Shown here: positions 54,521 through 63,374 of the stretch, piece after piece
Layout: each line of letters starts with the position of its first letter
How positions within the stretch are numbered: position 1 is the stretch's first letter
Source: an uncultured bacterium
GTDB taxonomy: Bacteria; Vulcanimicrobiota; Xenobia; Xenobiales; Xenobiaceae
DNA: 64,000 bases
Direction of reading: 5' to 3'
Assembly (NCBI GenBank): GCA_934644775.1
Contig: CAKUDB010000002.1
Coordinates: 62,001 to 126,000, forward strand
Notes under the pieces: generated by a model
Database searches by the model: none
The model's input: the letters and a program-made list of their open reading frames with translations, nothing else
What the model was told of the DNA's origin: nothing
Program-made: the position numbers and the translations under genes

Positions 54521-56086
54521 ATGCACAGAAAGTTTTCCCCTTATTTTACTGCTTTAGTTTTAGGCTTTTCATTAAGCGGCTGGGCCTCTTTCCACTGTGC
54601 TCCGGCTCAGGCGCAAATTCCCGACACTACTGCCGAAACTAAGCTTATTCAAAGGGCTCGCGAGGGCGACTCTGAAGCTGTCTACAATTTGGCCCTTACC
54701 TACATTAACGGCGATAAAGTTTATACCAACTACAAAGAGGCAGCTAAGCTTTTGGAAAAGGCTACAGCCGACAATTATTATCCTGCCTATGCCCAGTTGG
54801 CCAAGCTTTATTTACATGGTTGGGGAGTAGCTTTTAACGGACAGAAAGCTTTTGAGCTTTACAAGAAAGGGGTAAGTCACCAAGATAGTTACGCTCTTTA
54901 CGGTTTGGGTGTATGTTACGATTACGGTATAGGTACAGTACCCAATTTTGCTATGGCTAAGAATTATTATACCAAAGCTGCCGAGGCAGGCTCTTATTTA
55001 GGCTGGTGCGGTTTAGCTCGTTTACATACTCCCGAGCGCTCTCCTTATGCCGATATTGAGCAAAGAAAAAAATATTGTACTCAGGCTTTGCAAACTTGGC
55101 TTAGTTCCGATCTAAAATATTTTGATCCCCAATTGCGTTTAGCTTTGGAAACTTGTCCCCAATATCTCGATCAAGTTATTGCCAAATTGGAGCGTGGGGT
55201 CGACTTAGAAGCTATAGTCCATAGGGTCAGTGCCGCTCAGTATTTTAGTCTTGCTCAAGCTTTGTATGCTCGTTACTATGAAGTGAGCCACGACGTAAAT
55301 GATCGCTATCGAGCTTACAACTTAGCTTCTGAAGCTATCGATTTAGACTATTTGCCTGCCCGCGTAGCTTTGGCTCAGCTTTTGGATAAGCGTGGCGATT
55401 ATGAGCAAGCTTCGGTTGTTTATAAATATGTTGCCGCTAAGGGCGATTTACAATCGATCATCGCTTTAGCCAATTATGCCGAAGCTAATCCGCAAAAAGT
55501 CAACCAAGAATTTTGGAGTAAGTTGTTGGAAAAACTTAAAGGCTTAAATTATCGTCCCGTCTATCGTTTGCAGGCTCACTACTTAATTTTAGCCGATCCT
55601 AAGTATTTAACTGCCGACGAGGCTAATGGCGAGCATTATTTGCAATTATTGCAAAAGTCTGCCGATTTAGGTGACGGTTTGGCTTGTTTAGAGTTAAGTG
55701 ATATTTATAATAGTGGCCAGATTGCCGCCGGTCGTTGGTCGATAGAGCCTGACCAAGAAAAAGCTTTTAAGTATTTAGCCGACCCTTTGAATTATATTTA
55801 TCCTTTAAACTATGCTTCTAAAGATAGGGCTGAGCGCTTTGCTTCTTTAGGGGATCGTTATCTTTACGGTAAAGGTACTTCTAGCAATCGCGGCCAGGCA
55901 GTAGCTTGTTACGAGCGTTCTTTGGCGGTTAGTTATAACGATCGAGCCGCTTATCGTTTGGGCAGTTTACTTATTAAGCAAAGTAATCCTCAACAAAAAG
56001 AGCGTGGTACTAAGTTGTTGCTTAAAGTCAGCCAAAGTAAAAGTTCTGCCTATGCCCTTGAGGCAGCTAAATTGCTTAAGCGTTAG
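54521..56086 (+). CDS. Secreted Sel1-like (TPR-type) repeat protein
   Basis: A 521-residue protein with a signal peptide (about 1-32, CAPAQAQ). It carries Sel1-type helical repeats, for example AVYNLALTYINGDKVYTNYKEAAKLLEKA, PAYAQLAKLYLHGWGVAFNGQKAFELYKKG and YALYGLGVCYDYGIGTVPNFAMAKNYYTKAA in residues about 50-165, and a second cluster near 400-510 (SLGDRYLYGKGTSSNRGQAVACYERSL). Sel1 proteins are scaffolds for protein contacts, here in the periplasm or on the surface. GGAGGAG lies seven bases before the ATG. Confidence 0.88.
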   Translation: MHRKFSPYFTALVLGFSLSGWASFHCAPAQAQIPDTTAETKLIQRAREGDSEAVYNLALTYINGDKVYTNYKEAAKLLEKATADNYYPAYAQLAKLYLHGWGVAFNGQKAFELYKKGVSHQDSYALYGLGVCYDYGIGTVPNFAMAKNYYTKAAEAGSYLGWCGLARLHTPERSPYADIEQRKKYCTQALQTWLSSDLKYFDPQLRLALETCPQYLDQVIAKLERGVDLEAIVHRVSAAQYFSLAQALYARYYEVSHDVNDRYRAYNLASEAIDLDYLPARVALAQLLDKRGDYEQASVVYKYVAAKGDLQSIIALANYAEANPQKVNQEFWSKLLEKLKGLNYRPVYRLQAHYLILADPKYLTADEANGEHYLQLLQKSADLGDGLACLELSDIYNSGQIAAGRWSIEPDQEKAFKYLADPLNYIYPLNYASKDRAERFASLGDRYLYGKGTSSNRGQAVACYERSLAVSYNDRAAYRLGSLLIKQSNPQQKERGTKLLLKVSQSKSSAYALEAAKLLKR

Positions 56087-56135
56087 CGACTAATTTTAAG
56101 GTTCATTCGCTTTCTGACGGGCCGTTAGTTTATAA

Positions 56136-56186
56136 AAAAAAGCAAGCCCTAGGTCGGCCTTGGTCGACTCAGGACTTGCTTTTTTA
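56136..56186. terminator. Bidirectional terminator between Sel1 and BaxI genes
   Basis: AAGCAAGCCCT (56140-56150) pairs with AGGACTTGCTT (56171-56181) with one wobble. T runs lie outside both arms, so it serves both convergent genes. Confidence 0.85.
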
Positions 56187-56209
56187 GTGGACAAATTTTA
56201 TCCCTTATT

Positions 56210-56977
56210 CTACTTACTGCGCATCCTATTTAAGAAACGCAATACTTCAAGATAGACATTGATTAAGGTGAGTAAAATGGAGAAAGCAAAATACCACTCC
56301 ATATATTGGGGTAATTCCTCTCTACTAGCTTGGCGGACAGTTTTGAAGTCGTTAAGGAGTACGTAAGAGAAGAAGGCAATAATCAGTACACTTGTTATGA
56401 GGGAGATAATCGGGTTGCCGTCCAGAACTGTGCCGTAATTAAGGCCAGCCAGTTCCATCAAGAAACCGGCCAAATAGCTAAAAATTAAGGCTAACAATCC
56501 TATCATAACTACTTTACCGCTTATATATTCGTCTTTAATAATATTAGAGCGATAGATAGTTAAACAGCCAAAAGTTATGGCAAAAGTTAAAATTAGAGCT
56601 TGAGTACCGATCCCAGGCGATTCTATTTCAAAAATAGCTGTAATGAAACCTAGAGTGATACCTTCAAACGCAGCGTATATTTGAGAGAGATATTGGGCCC
56701 ACTCAGGCTTAAAACAAATCGCCATAGCTAAAATGAAAGTCAATATAGAAACAGCTATGCTGCCAGTAAAGAATAGGCCTACAGAAATAAATCCGGTATA
56801 TAAAGCCAAAGCGGAAAGCAAGCCAGTAGCACAAGCTATAGCGGTCAGAAGGGTAGTTTTATTCATTACGCCTTCTATGGTCAAGCGCTTGACTTGGGTG
56901 GGAATGCGTTCTTGGTAAAGAGCTTGCAACCTAGCGTCCCTTAGGGCTGGGTTGCCGCTTTGAAAACTTCTGCTCAT
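56210..56977 (-). CDS. Bax inhibitor-1 / YccA-type membrane protein
   Basis: 255 residues. A polar N-terminus of about 38 residues leads to GVMNKTTLLTAI and then seven hydrophobic helices, matching the BaxI_1 branch of the TMBIM superfamily. GLNYGTVLDG and the final QYMEWYFAFSILLTLINVYLEVLRFL are characteristic of the branch. Members form pH-sensitive calcium leak channels, so an ion role at the inner membrane is likely but not proven here. The AAAGGTGA upstream is about 16 bases from the ATG, longer than usual. Confidence 0.9.
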   Translation of the reverse strand: MSRSFQSGNPALRDARLQALYQERIPTQVKRLTIEGVMNKTTLLTAIACATGLLSALALYTGFISVGLFFTGSIAVSILTFILAMAICFKPEWAQYLSQIYAAFEGITLGFITAIFEIESPGIGTQALILTFAITFGCLTIYRSNIIKDEYISGKVVMIGLLALIFSYLAGFLMELAGLNYGTVLDGNPIISLITSVLIIAFFSYVLLNDFKTVRQASREELPQYMEWYFAFSILLTLINVYLEVLRFLNRMRSK

Positions 56978-57072
56978 AAGGGTTAAATATCACCTTTCTA
57001 CTTTTAATGAGCTGGTTGAGCCTAAAGTATGTTTTTAACATTGTACAACATAGAGGCATTCTAAACCTAGTA

Positions 57073-60000
57073 CTAAAGAAAATCATCGAAAAATCCCAAA
57101 CTATCCAATGAATTGATAAATTTGCCTAAATAGGCTTCGCTAACTAGAGGCCAATTAAATTGGAAACGATAGAGGGCTTGCATAGTATAAGCATTATCGG
57201 CTTTCAATTCACTGAGCGTATGCCCTTGGGATAAATTGCGATAAGCAATTAAGCTAGACAGGTTTTCGGCTTGATCTTGATCTTGGAGAGCTTCTCGGAA
57301 GGCTTTAATAAATTGCTCGGACAAGCATTGGTTGACAATCAAACCTTGGCGGCGCATTACTTTTATCAAATCGTACATATATATGGCGCGATTACTAAAA
57401 GGATGGAATAAACAGCAGCGATCCGGAGTTTGCGCCAGCAACAAAATAGCTTCGGCAGTAAAATCGATAGGAGAGAGCTCGACACTGAGGCCGGAATCTT
57501 CGTAACTGATAGAGCCTATCGTGTTGTAAGCTCGCAATTTATTGGCAAAGCTGTTGGCTTTGAGGTTAATTTGAAACTCTCCATCTTGGTTGCGGGCCAT
57601 CAAATTGCCTACGCGCATAATTTTAGCCTTTAAGCCTTGAAGCATATATTCCAAGACCGAGCGCTCAGCCCTAAATTTACTGAGCATATATTTATTGTCC
57701 ATTTGCTGGCCAAAATAAAACATTTGCTCATTCATAGGCTTAAAGGGGTTGGGTTCTCCGTCCCAGGAGAGGCCGGCCACGCTAACGGTAGAAATATGGA
57801 TAAGTTTTATACCCTTAGCCAGACAATAAGTAGCAATATTCTTTGTACCTTCAACATTTACTTTGTCCAAAAGATCGTCAGCTTCAAAGTGGCGCACGTT
57901 GGCTGAGCAGTTAAAGAGAGTATCTATAGACAGATCTGGCAATTGGACAAAAGTTTGCTTATCGGTAATATCTCCTTCAATAAGGGTCAGGCGACCATTT
58001 AAGAAATATTCTTCAAAATCGGAGCTAAAGTAATAGACTAAAAGGCCTTGCAAACGCGATTTCAAGCTTTTTTGTTTCCCTTTGCGCATTAAACAACAGC
58101 AGTGACCGGAGTAATTTTCCAAAAAAGTGCGCAGAATATGGATCCCCAAAAATCCAGTGGCCCCAGTAAGCATAATGTTGCCGGGATCTTGTTTTTGCTG
58201 AGGATTCCAACCTTGTAATGTATTGTTAGATAGTAAATTATTGATAGCTCTATAGTCGTAGTTGGCTATATCTTGGGGAGTAGCGATAAGTTGTAAGAGG
58301 CGGTTATTCTTCTTATCGAGCAAATTAGCTAAGGCAGCTGGAGTAGGACAATTAAATACTTCAGCGTAGCTAATGTTGTAACCGCAACTTTCGGCAGCCA
58401 ACACTACTTTAGTTACTCTTAAAGAAGCGCCTCCCAAATCGAAAAAACTGTCATTGCGGCTGACAGGATCGCTCAATTGCAAAACCTTTTGAAAGATAAG
58501 GCAAAAATCGCTTTCGATTTGGTTGCGAGGGGCGGCATACTTTCGTTTATAAGTAAAAGTTGGTTCGGGTAAACTCTTGATAGCTAGTTTTCCGTTATCG
58601 TTTAGGGGCCATTTATCTAATTGGATTAGAGCAACTGGAACCATATAAGAGGGTAATTGCTGGCTTAGAGTATTTTTTAAGTCTTCTGTGTCGATATTTT
58701 CGCTGGCCATAAAGTAGGCACAGATCTCTTTTTGCTTATTGATCTCTTTTATAATTACAATGGCAGAGTTTATTCCTGGGTAATGGAGCAGCCAATTTTT
58801 TATTTCATCTAGTTCAAGGCGTCTGCCGTTAAGCTTTACCTGATTATCTAAGCGGCCCAAAATTTGCATTTGTCCTTGGTAGTCCCACCAAGCTAAATCG
58901 CCGCTTCGGTAAGCGCGGCGGCCTTCTAAATCTATAAAAGCTTGGGCTGTTTGCTTAGGGTTGGCCCAGTAACCTCGGCCTATGCCTTCGCCCATAATGG
59001 CCAGTTCGCCTATAGCTCCAGGAGGCAAAATCTGTTGGAAGCGATTGAGCAGGGCCCATTGGTTATTGGCCATAGGTCGGCCTAAGCTAATATCGCTTTT
59101 TTGAGTAATTAGGTGGGCGCTACAAGCTACGGTCGTTTCTGAAGGGCCGTAACAATTAAAGATCCGCAACTGAGGATTGATATATTTAAGTTGCTCGTAA
59201 AGATGGAGCGAAAAGGGCTCGCCGCCTAAAATAACCGTTTTGAGTTTAGCTATGGCTTGACGTAAGCTTGCGTCTTCCAAACTGTTAACTAAATAAGAGG
59301 GAACGCAAGCCATTACTTCAACTTGATGGCGCAACATACTCTCTCCTAAAAGGTTGGGCTGGTGGATCTCCTCTTCTGAAGCTAAGAGCACACTTAGGCC
59401 CGAGCAAAGCGGAGCTATAAATTCCAAGATGGAAACATCGAAAGCTAAAGAAGACCAAGCCAAGCTGACTCGGTGGTTGGCTACCAGAGCCCAATATTGG
59501 TCGTTACCTTTTAATGGGGCGGCCAAATGGGAGAAACTATGCTCTTCAATCATGACCCCCTTGGGAGTTCCCGTTGAGCCGGAAGTATAAATAATGTAAG
59601 CTAAGTTGTCAGTTTGGTGTTTTATTTCGGTTAAATCAACTTGAGGGTAGGCCTGCCAATTAAAATTAGCTAAGTCGACAATAGGTATATCTAAAGATGC
59701 CGAAGCCAGAATCTGGCGCAATTCTTCCCCTTGCTGATTGTGGATAGAGGCTAAAATTAAAGGGGGACGGGTAATTTTTAAGGCGGCTATAAGTCTGGCA
59801 GCGGGCCAATTAAGCTCAGGTTGCATAAAAGCTGCGCCAACCTTCATTACCGCTAAGCGGGCAATATAAGCGTAAGGCGAGCGATCACTAATTATAGCTA
59901 TAGGTAAGTTGCCCAGTTCTCCCAGTTTATTCTTTATAAAATGGGCCAAAGCGTTGGCTCGGCTATTGATCTCGCCATAAGTTAAGAGGCAATGGGCACT

Positions 60001-63000
60001 TATAAGAGCCGTCCGGTTGGAGTAGCGGGCGGCGGCTTTTTCAAAGCGCTTGATCGTAGGTATATAGGTGTAGGGCTCATTGGTAGCGTTAAGAAGGCGC
60101 AATTGCTCTTGGGCTGGGGGTGAAAGCAATCTTACTTGACTAAGCTTATCAACCTCTATAAAGCTCAGTAGAGCCGTCAAATAGGTTTCTGCCAAGTTTT
60201 TGATTATCGCTTGGCTGTATAGAGGCTCTTGCCAAGAAAATCGCAGATGCAACTCTTGTTTGTTGGTGTAAATTTCTAAAGCTAAAAGGCCGTTCTCTTC
60301 ATGCTCTAAATATTGTATGGCCAATTCTTCTCCATTAAAGGTAAAAGATGGCCAAAGATCGCCCTGGTAAATTAAAGAGGGTAAATTCCTTAAATCAAAA
60401 TCGGCCGACAATTCTGCATAAGAGTAGTCAGGAAAGCCTAAATTGGCTGAAATCTCTCGTTGTGTTTGTTGGACAAAATCACTTATAGATAGATCGGAGC
60501 CGACCTCGACTTTAATAGGGTAGGTGCGAGTAAACATTCCTAAAGCCGAATTGAGATTGGCTTGGGGACGGGCGTTGCATATGGAATTAAAAAAGGCTCG
60601 CTCCTGCCCTTTGAAGTTGGCCAAGACAAAGCCAAAGACGGCGCAAAACAAGGTGTTGGGAGTTATTTGTAACTTATGGCATATCGTATCTAAATAGGCA
60701 GAAGTGATTTTGTCTGTATGCCAATCGAGAGAGCGTCCCCGGAGGCCTTGGTCCAAAGCCGACTGGGCTCCCGGTAAAGTCATATCTTGAGTTTCTAAGC
60801 CCAACACTTGACGGAAGTGCTCTCGAGCCGCTTCTTGGGAAAGCAGCCCTTTTTGGCGGCGGCCTTCTTCTTGAAGATTGTAATTAAAAGCTAGGTAATT
60901 ATCTTGAGGGAGGTTCTGGCCGCTGTAAGCTAGAGCTAAACTTTGCAGCAAAAGATTTAGGCTTTGTCCATCGATAATTAGGTGATGAATGTCGGCAAAT
61001 AAGTAAATATGGCTTTGATTATGCAGCAAAGTGAAGCGGCTCAAGTAGGCTTCCGAGTTAAAAGCCTCTTTATCTCGCAAAAAGAGGAAAGGCCTTATTC
61101 TATAATCTCGGTCGGCTTGGGGGACTCCCTCGCCTATCTCTGTTACAACAATAATGAAAGGCTCGGGCTCGTCTGTATAGAGGCGGGCCTCCAACTCGCC
61201 CTCATCGTTGAAACTTTCCCTTAAGTAGCTTTTTAGGCTAGGAAAGGCAGCGATCACCTGCTCTAAGGCAGTCCGCAAAGTGGCCAAATCGGTCTTCTTT
61301 TTGGCAAATTTTACTAGTACAGGGTTGTTGTAAATACATCTTGATGGCCAGCGGACTGCATCTAAATAGAGGCCGCGCTGCACGGCGCTTAAAGGATAAG
61401 ATAGGCGCTCTTCTTTGCTTAGGCCATTATTTTGCTCTTTTTTTCTGAGCACTTCTCTTAAGTGTTGGGCTAAAGTGGCCAAATTTCTGTAGTGATAAAG
61501 ATCGGCCACGGCTAAACTGATCCCCGTTTGTTGGTAAATTTCAGTTAGTAAGCTTATTAAGCCTAAAGAGTTGAGACCTAAATCCCACAAATCGTCGTGC
61601 TCAGAAAAGTGCTCTTGTTTAATAATGGCAGCGATTATGGGCCTAAGCAACGCTGGGCTCGGGGTGGCCTTAACGCAGCGGCTCCCTTCTTTGTTGAGTC
61701 CATGGGTGGCTATTTCAGCAAAACTCCTGGCGGCGGCCGTTATCTGGGTAGCTGGTTCGCTGGATGTAGATTCTGCCATTAAAGGGGGTAAAGATGTATA
61801 ATCAATTTTGTTGTTGGCATTTAAAGGCATCTTGTCTAAGCGAACCAGCTGGGGGATCATATAGCGCGGTTTGCGTTTGGCAAAGAAGGCCAATATCTGG
61901 CTAGGCTCTAGAGGGCCTTCAGCGGTAAAGTAAGCTGCTAAAATTGTCCCTTGAGCTGAAGGCCAAGCTTTGACGGCTACGCTAGTTAGGCCTGGATATT
62001 GGCCCAAGCACTCTTCTATTTCTCCTAGCTCTACTCTAAAACCGCGCACTTTAACTTGCCTATCTAAACGGCCGCCGATTAGATAATAGCCCTGAGAAGT
62101 CAACATAGCCTTGTCGCCGCTGCGGTACAAATAGCGATAATAGGTTGGATCGTGCTGCGGATCATAAAAGGGGTTGGGATAGAGGGCTTGCTTCTCTTCT
62201 TGATGGCGTTTTATATAGCCCAACATAATTTGGGGCGAAGCGATATAAAGTTCGCCCCATTGGCCCTCTGGCAAGGGGCGTTGCTGCTGGTCAAGGATAT
62301 AAAAGCGGTTGCCGGGATGGGGATAGCCTATAGGGATATTGTCGTAATATTTATCGACAAAGAAGCCGCTGACACTACAGAGTGTCTCTGTGGGGCCGTA
62401 TAAGTTGAGGAGGCGATAATGTTTATCGGGCTTAAAAGGGGGCAACTTCTCGCCACCAGTAATTAGCAAGCGCAAAGAGCGGCTGTCAAAGCGCTTAACA
62501 AAGCGGAAAGCCGCCTGAGTAGTCATAAAAGCGTGACTAATTTGCTTGTCTTCTATAAATTGGCTCAATTGGGGGAAATTAAGGCGGATCTCCTGTGGCA
62601 CGAAATAGAGGGTGGCCCCAGTGCACAGAGGGGGATATATCTCTAATACGTGGGCGTCGAAACTAAAGCTGGCGTAGGAAGAAACGCGGCTTTGGGCCTT
62701 GAGCTCGGTTAGCTGTTGGTAAATATTGACATAATAATTGAGTGCTCTGCGAGGAATTTTTATGCCTTTGGGGCGGCCGGTCGAGCCGGAAGTATATAAT
62801 ACTATGGCTAAGCTTTCCTCCGAGCCTCCTTGGGTGGGCAATGGTTTTGAAGGGATGGGCTCATTGAGCATTGCCGACAGGGACAGCTTAGGCCCTGAAT
62901 AGTTTAATGGATCAAGGAGGCCTTCATTTTCGTAGAGGAGATAGGAGGCTTGGGAGTCGCTTAACATAAAGCTTAGCCGCTCGCTTGGATAATCGCCATC

Positions 63001-63246
63001 TAGGGGAAGATAGGCCGCCCCACTTTTAAGCACGGCCAGAATTAGGGCCGGAATATAAAGTGATTGCTCTAACAAAATAGCTGCCACTTGGCCTAGGCCC
63101 AAGCCGCGCTCTATTAAATAGGCAGCTAAACGGTCACTGATATTTTCCAGTTGTGCGTAAGTAAGCACCTGCTCTTTAAATATAACAGCTGGTCGGTTAG
63201 CGTTTTGGGTAGCGGCTTGATGAAAGAGAGAGAGTATAGAATCCAT
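57073..63246 (-). CDS. Nonribosomal peptide synthetase A-PCP-C-A-PCP-R (AusA-type)
   Basis: 2057 residues, two modules plus release domain. A1 (about 10-490; LYTSGSTGRPKG near 155); PCP1 (DLGLNSLG, Ser560); a condensation domain (about 620-1040) with HHLIIDG (His754-His755, Asp759), an intact active site; A2 (about 1080-1560; IIYTSGSTGTPKG near 1221); PCP2 (DLGGASLR, Ser1608); and a thioester reductase (from about 1690) with MLTGATGFLG and YMLSKFRAE (the SDR Tyr-Lys pair). There is no starter C domain, epimerase or thioesterase. This order is that of AusA and related enzymes that release a dipeptide aldehyde, which cyclises to a dihydropyrazinone and oxidises to a pyrazinone. The start ATG has GGGAGG about 22 bases upstream, rather far. 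The gene stands alone; no transporter, PPTase or tailoring enzyme is adjacent on its strand. Confidence 0.94.
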   Translation of the reverse strand: MDSILSLFHQAATQNANRPAVIFKEQVLTYAQLENISDRLAAYLIERGLGLGQVAAILLEQSLYIPALILAVLKSGAAYLPLDGDYPSERLSFMLSDSQASYLLYENEGLLDPLNYSGPKLSLSAMLNEPIPSKPLPTQGGSEESLAIVLYTSGSTGRPKGIKIPRRALNYYVNIYQQLTELKAQSRVSSYASFSFDAHVLEIYPPLCTGATLYFVPQEIRLNFPQLSQFIEDKQISHAFMTTQAAFRFVKRFDSRSLRLLITGGEKLPPFKPDKHYRLLNLYGPTETLCSVSGFFVDKYYDNIPIGYPHPGNRFYILDQQQRPLPEGQWGELYIASPQIMLGYIKRHQEEKQALYPNPFYDPQHDPTYYRYLYRSGDKAMLTSQGYYLIGGRLDRQVKVRGFRVELGEIEECLGQYPGLTSVAVKAWPSAQGTILAAYFTAEGPLEPSQILAFFAKRKPRYMIPQLVRLDKMPLNANNKIDYTSLPPLMAESTSSEPATQITAAARSFAEIATHGLNKEGSRCVKATPSPALLRPIIAAIIKQEHFSEHDDLWDLGLNSLGLISLLTEIYQQTGISLAVADLYHYRNLATLAQHLREVLRKKEQNNGLSKEERLSYPLSAVQRGLYLDAVRWPSRCIYNNPVLVKFAKKKTDLATLRTALEQVIAAFPSLKSYLRESFNDEGELEARLYTDEPEPFIIVVTEIGEGVPQADRDYRIRPFLFLRDKEAFNSEAYLSRFTLLHNQSHIYLFADIHHLIIDGQSLNLLLQSLALAYSGQNLPQDNYLAFNYNLQEEGRRQKGLLSQEAAREHFRQVLGLETQDMTLPGAQSALDQGLRGRSLDWHTDKITSAYLDTICHKLQITPNTLFCAVFGFVLANFKGQERAFFNSICNARPQANLNSALGMFTRTYPIKVEVGSDLSISDFVQQTQREISANLGFPDYSYAELSADFDLRNLPSLIYQGDLWPSFTFNGEELAIQYLEHEENGLLALEIYTNKQELHLRFSWQEPLYSQAIIKNLAETYLTALLSFIEVDKLSQVRLLSPPAQEQLRLLNATNEPYTYIPTIKRFEKAAARYSNRTALISAHCLLTYGEINSRANALAHFIKNKLGELGNLPIAIISDRSPYAYIARLAVMKVGAAFMQPELNWPAARLIAALKITRPPLILASIHNQQGEELRQILASASLDIPIVDLANFNWQAYPQVDLTEIKHQTDNLAYIIYTSGSTGTPKGVMIEEHSFSHLAAPLKGNDQYWALVANHRVSLAWSSLAFDVSILEFIAPLCSGLSVLLASEEEIHQPNLLGESMLRHQVEVMACVPSYLVNSLEDASLRQAIAKLKTVILGGEPFSLHLYEQLKYINPQLRIFNCYGPSETTVACSAHLITQKSDISLGRPMANNQWALLNRFQQILPPGAIGELAIMGEGIGRGYWANPKQTAQAFIDLEGRRAYRSGDLAWWDYQGQMQILGRLDNQVKLNGRRLELDEIKNWLLHYPGINSAIVIIKEINKQKEICAYFMASENIDTEDLKNTLSQQLPSYMVPVALIQLDKWPLNDNGKLAIKSLPEPTFTYKRKYAAPRNQIESDFCLIFQKVLQLSDPVSRNDSFFDLGGASLRVTKVVLAAESCGYNISYAEVFNCPTPAALANLLDKKNNRLLQLIATPQDIANYDYRAINNLLSNNTLQGWNPQQKQDPGNIMLTGATGFLGIHILRTFLENYSGHCCCLMRKGKQKSLKSRLQGLLVYYFSSDFEEYFLNGRLTLIEGDITDKQTFVQLPDLSIDTLFNCSANVRHFEADDLLDKVNVEGTKNIATYCLAKGIKLIHISTVSVAGLSWDGEPNPFKPMNEQMFYFGQQMDNKYMLSKFRAERSVLEYMLQGLKAKIMRVGNLMARNQDGEFQINLKANSFANKLRAYNTIGSISYEDSGLSVELSPIDFTAEAILLLAQTPDRCCLFHPFSNRAIYMYDLIKVMRRQGLIVNQCLSEQFIKAFREALQDQDQAENLSSLIAYRNLSQGHTLSELKADNAYTMQALYRFQFNWPLVSEAYLGKFINSLDSLGFFDDFL

Positions 63247-63374
63247 TATGGCGCTGTTGAGACAGCCTCCCTTAATTTGCTTAAGTTATTGTATAGCCCT
63301 AAGTGGCCGTGCCATAATGTATAATAACAGCGCCAAAGTTTCAATTTTTATTCTTTATCAGAGGGGAAAAAAAG

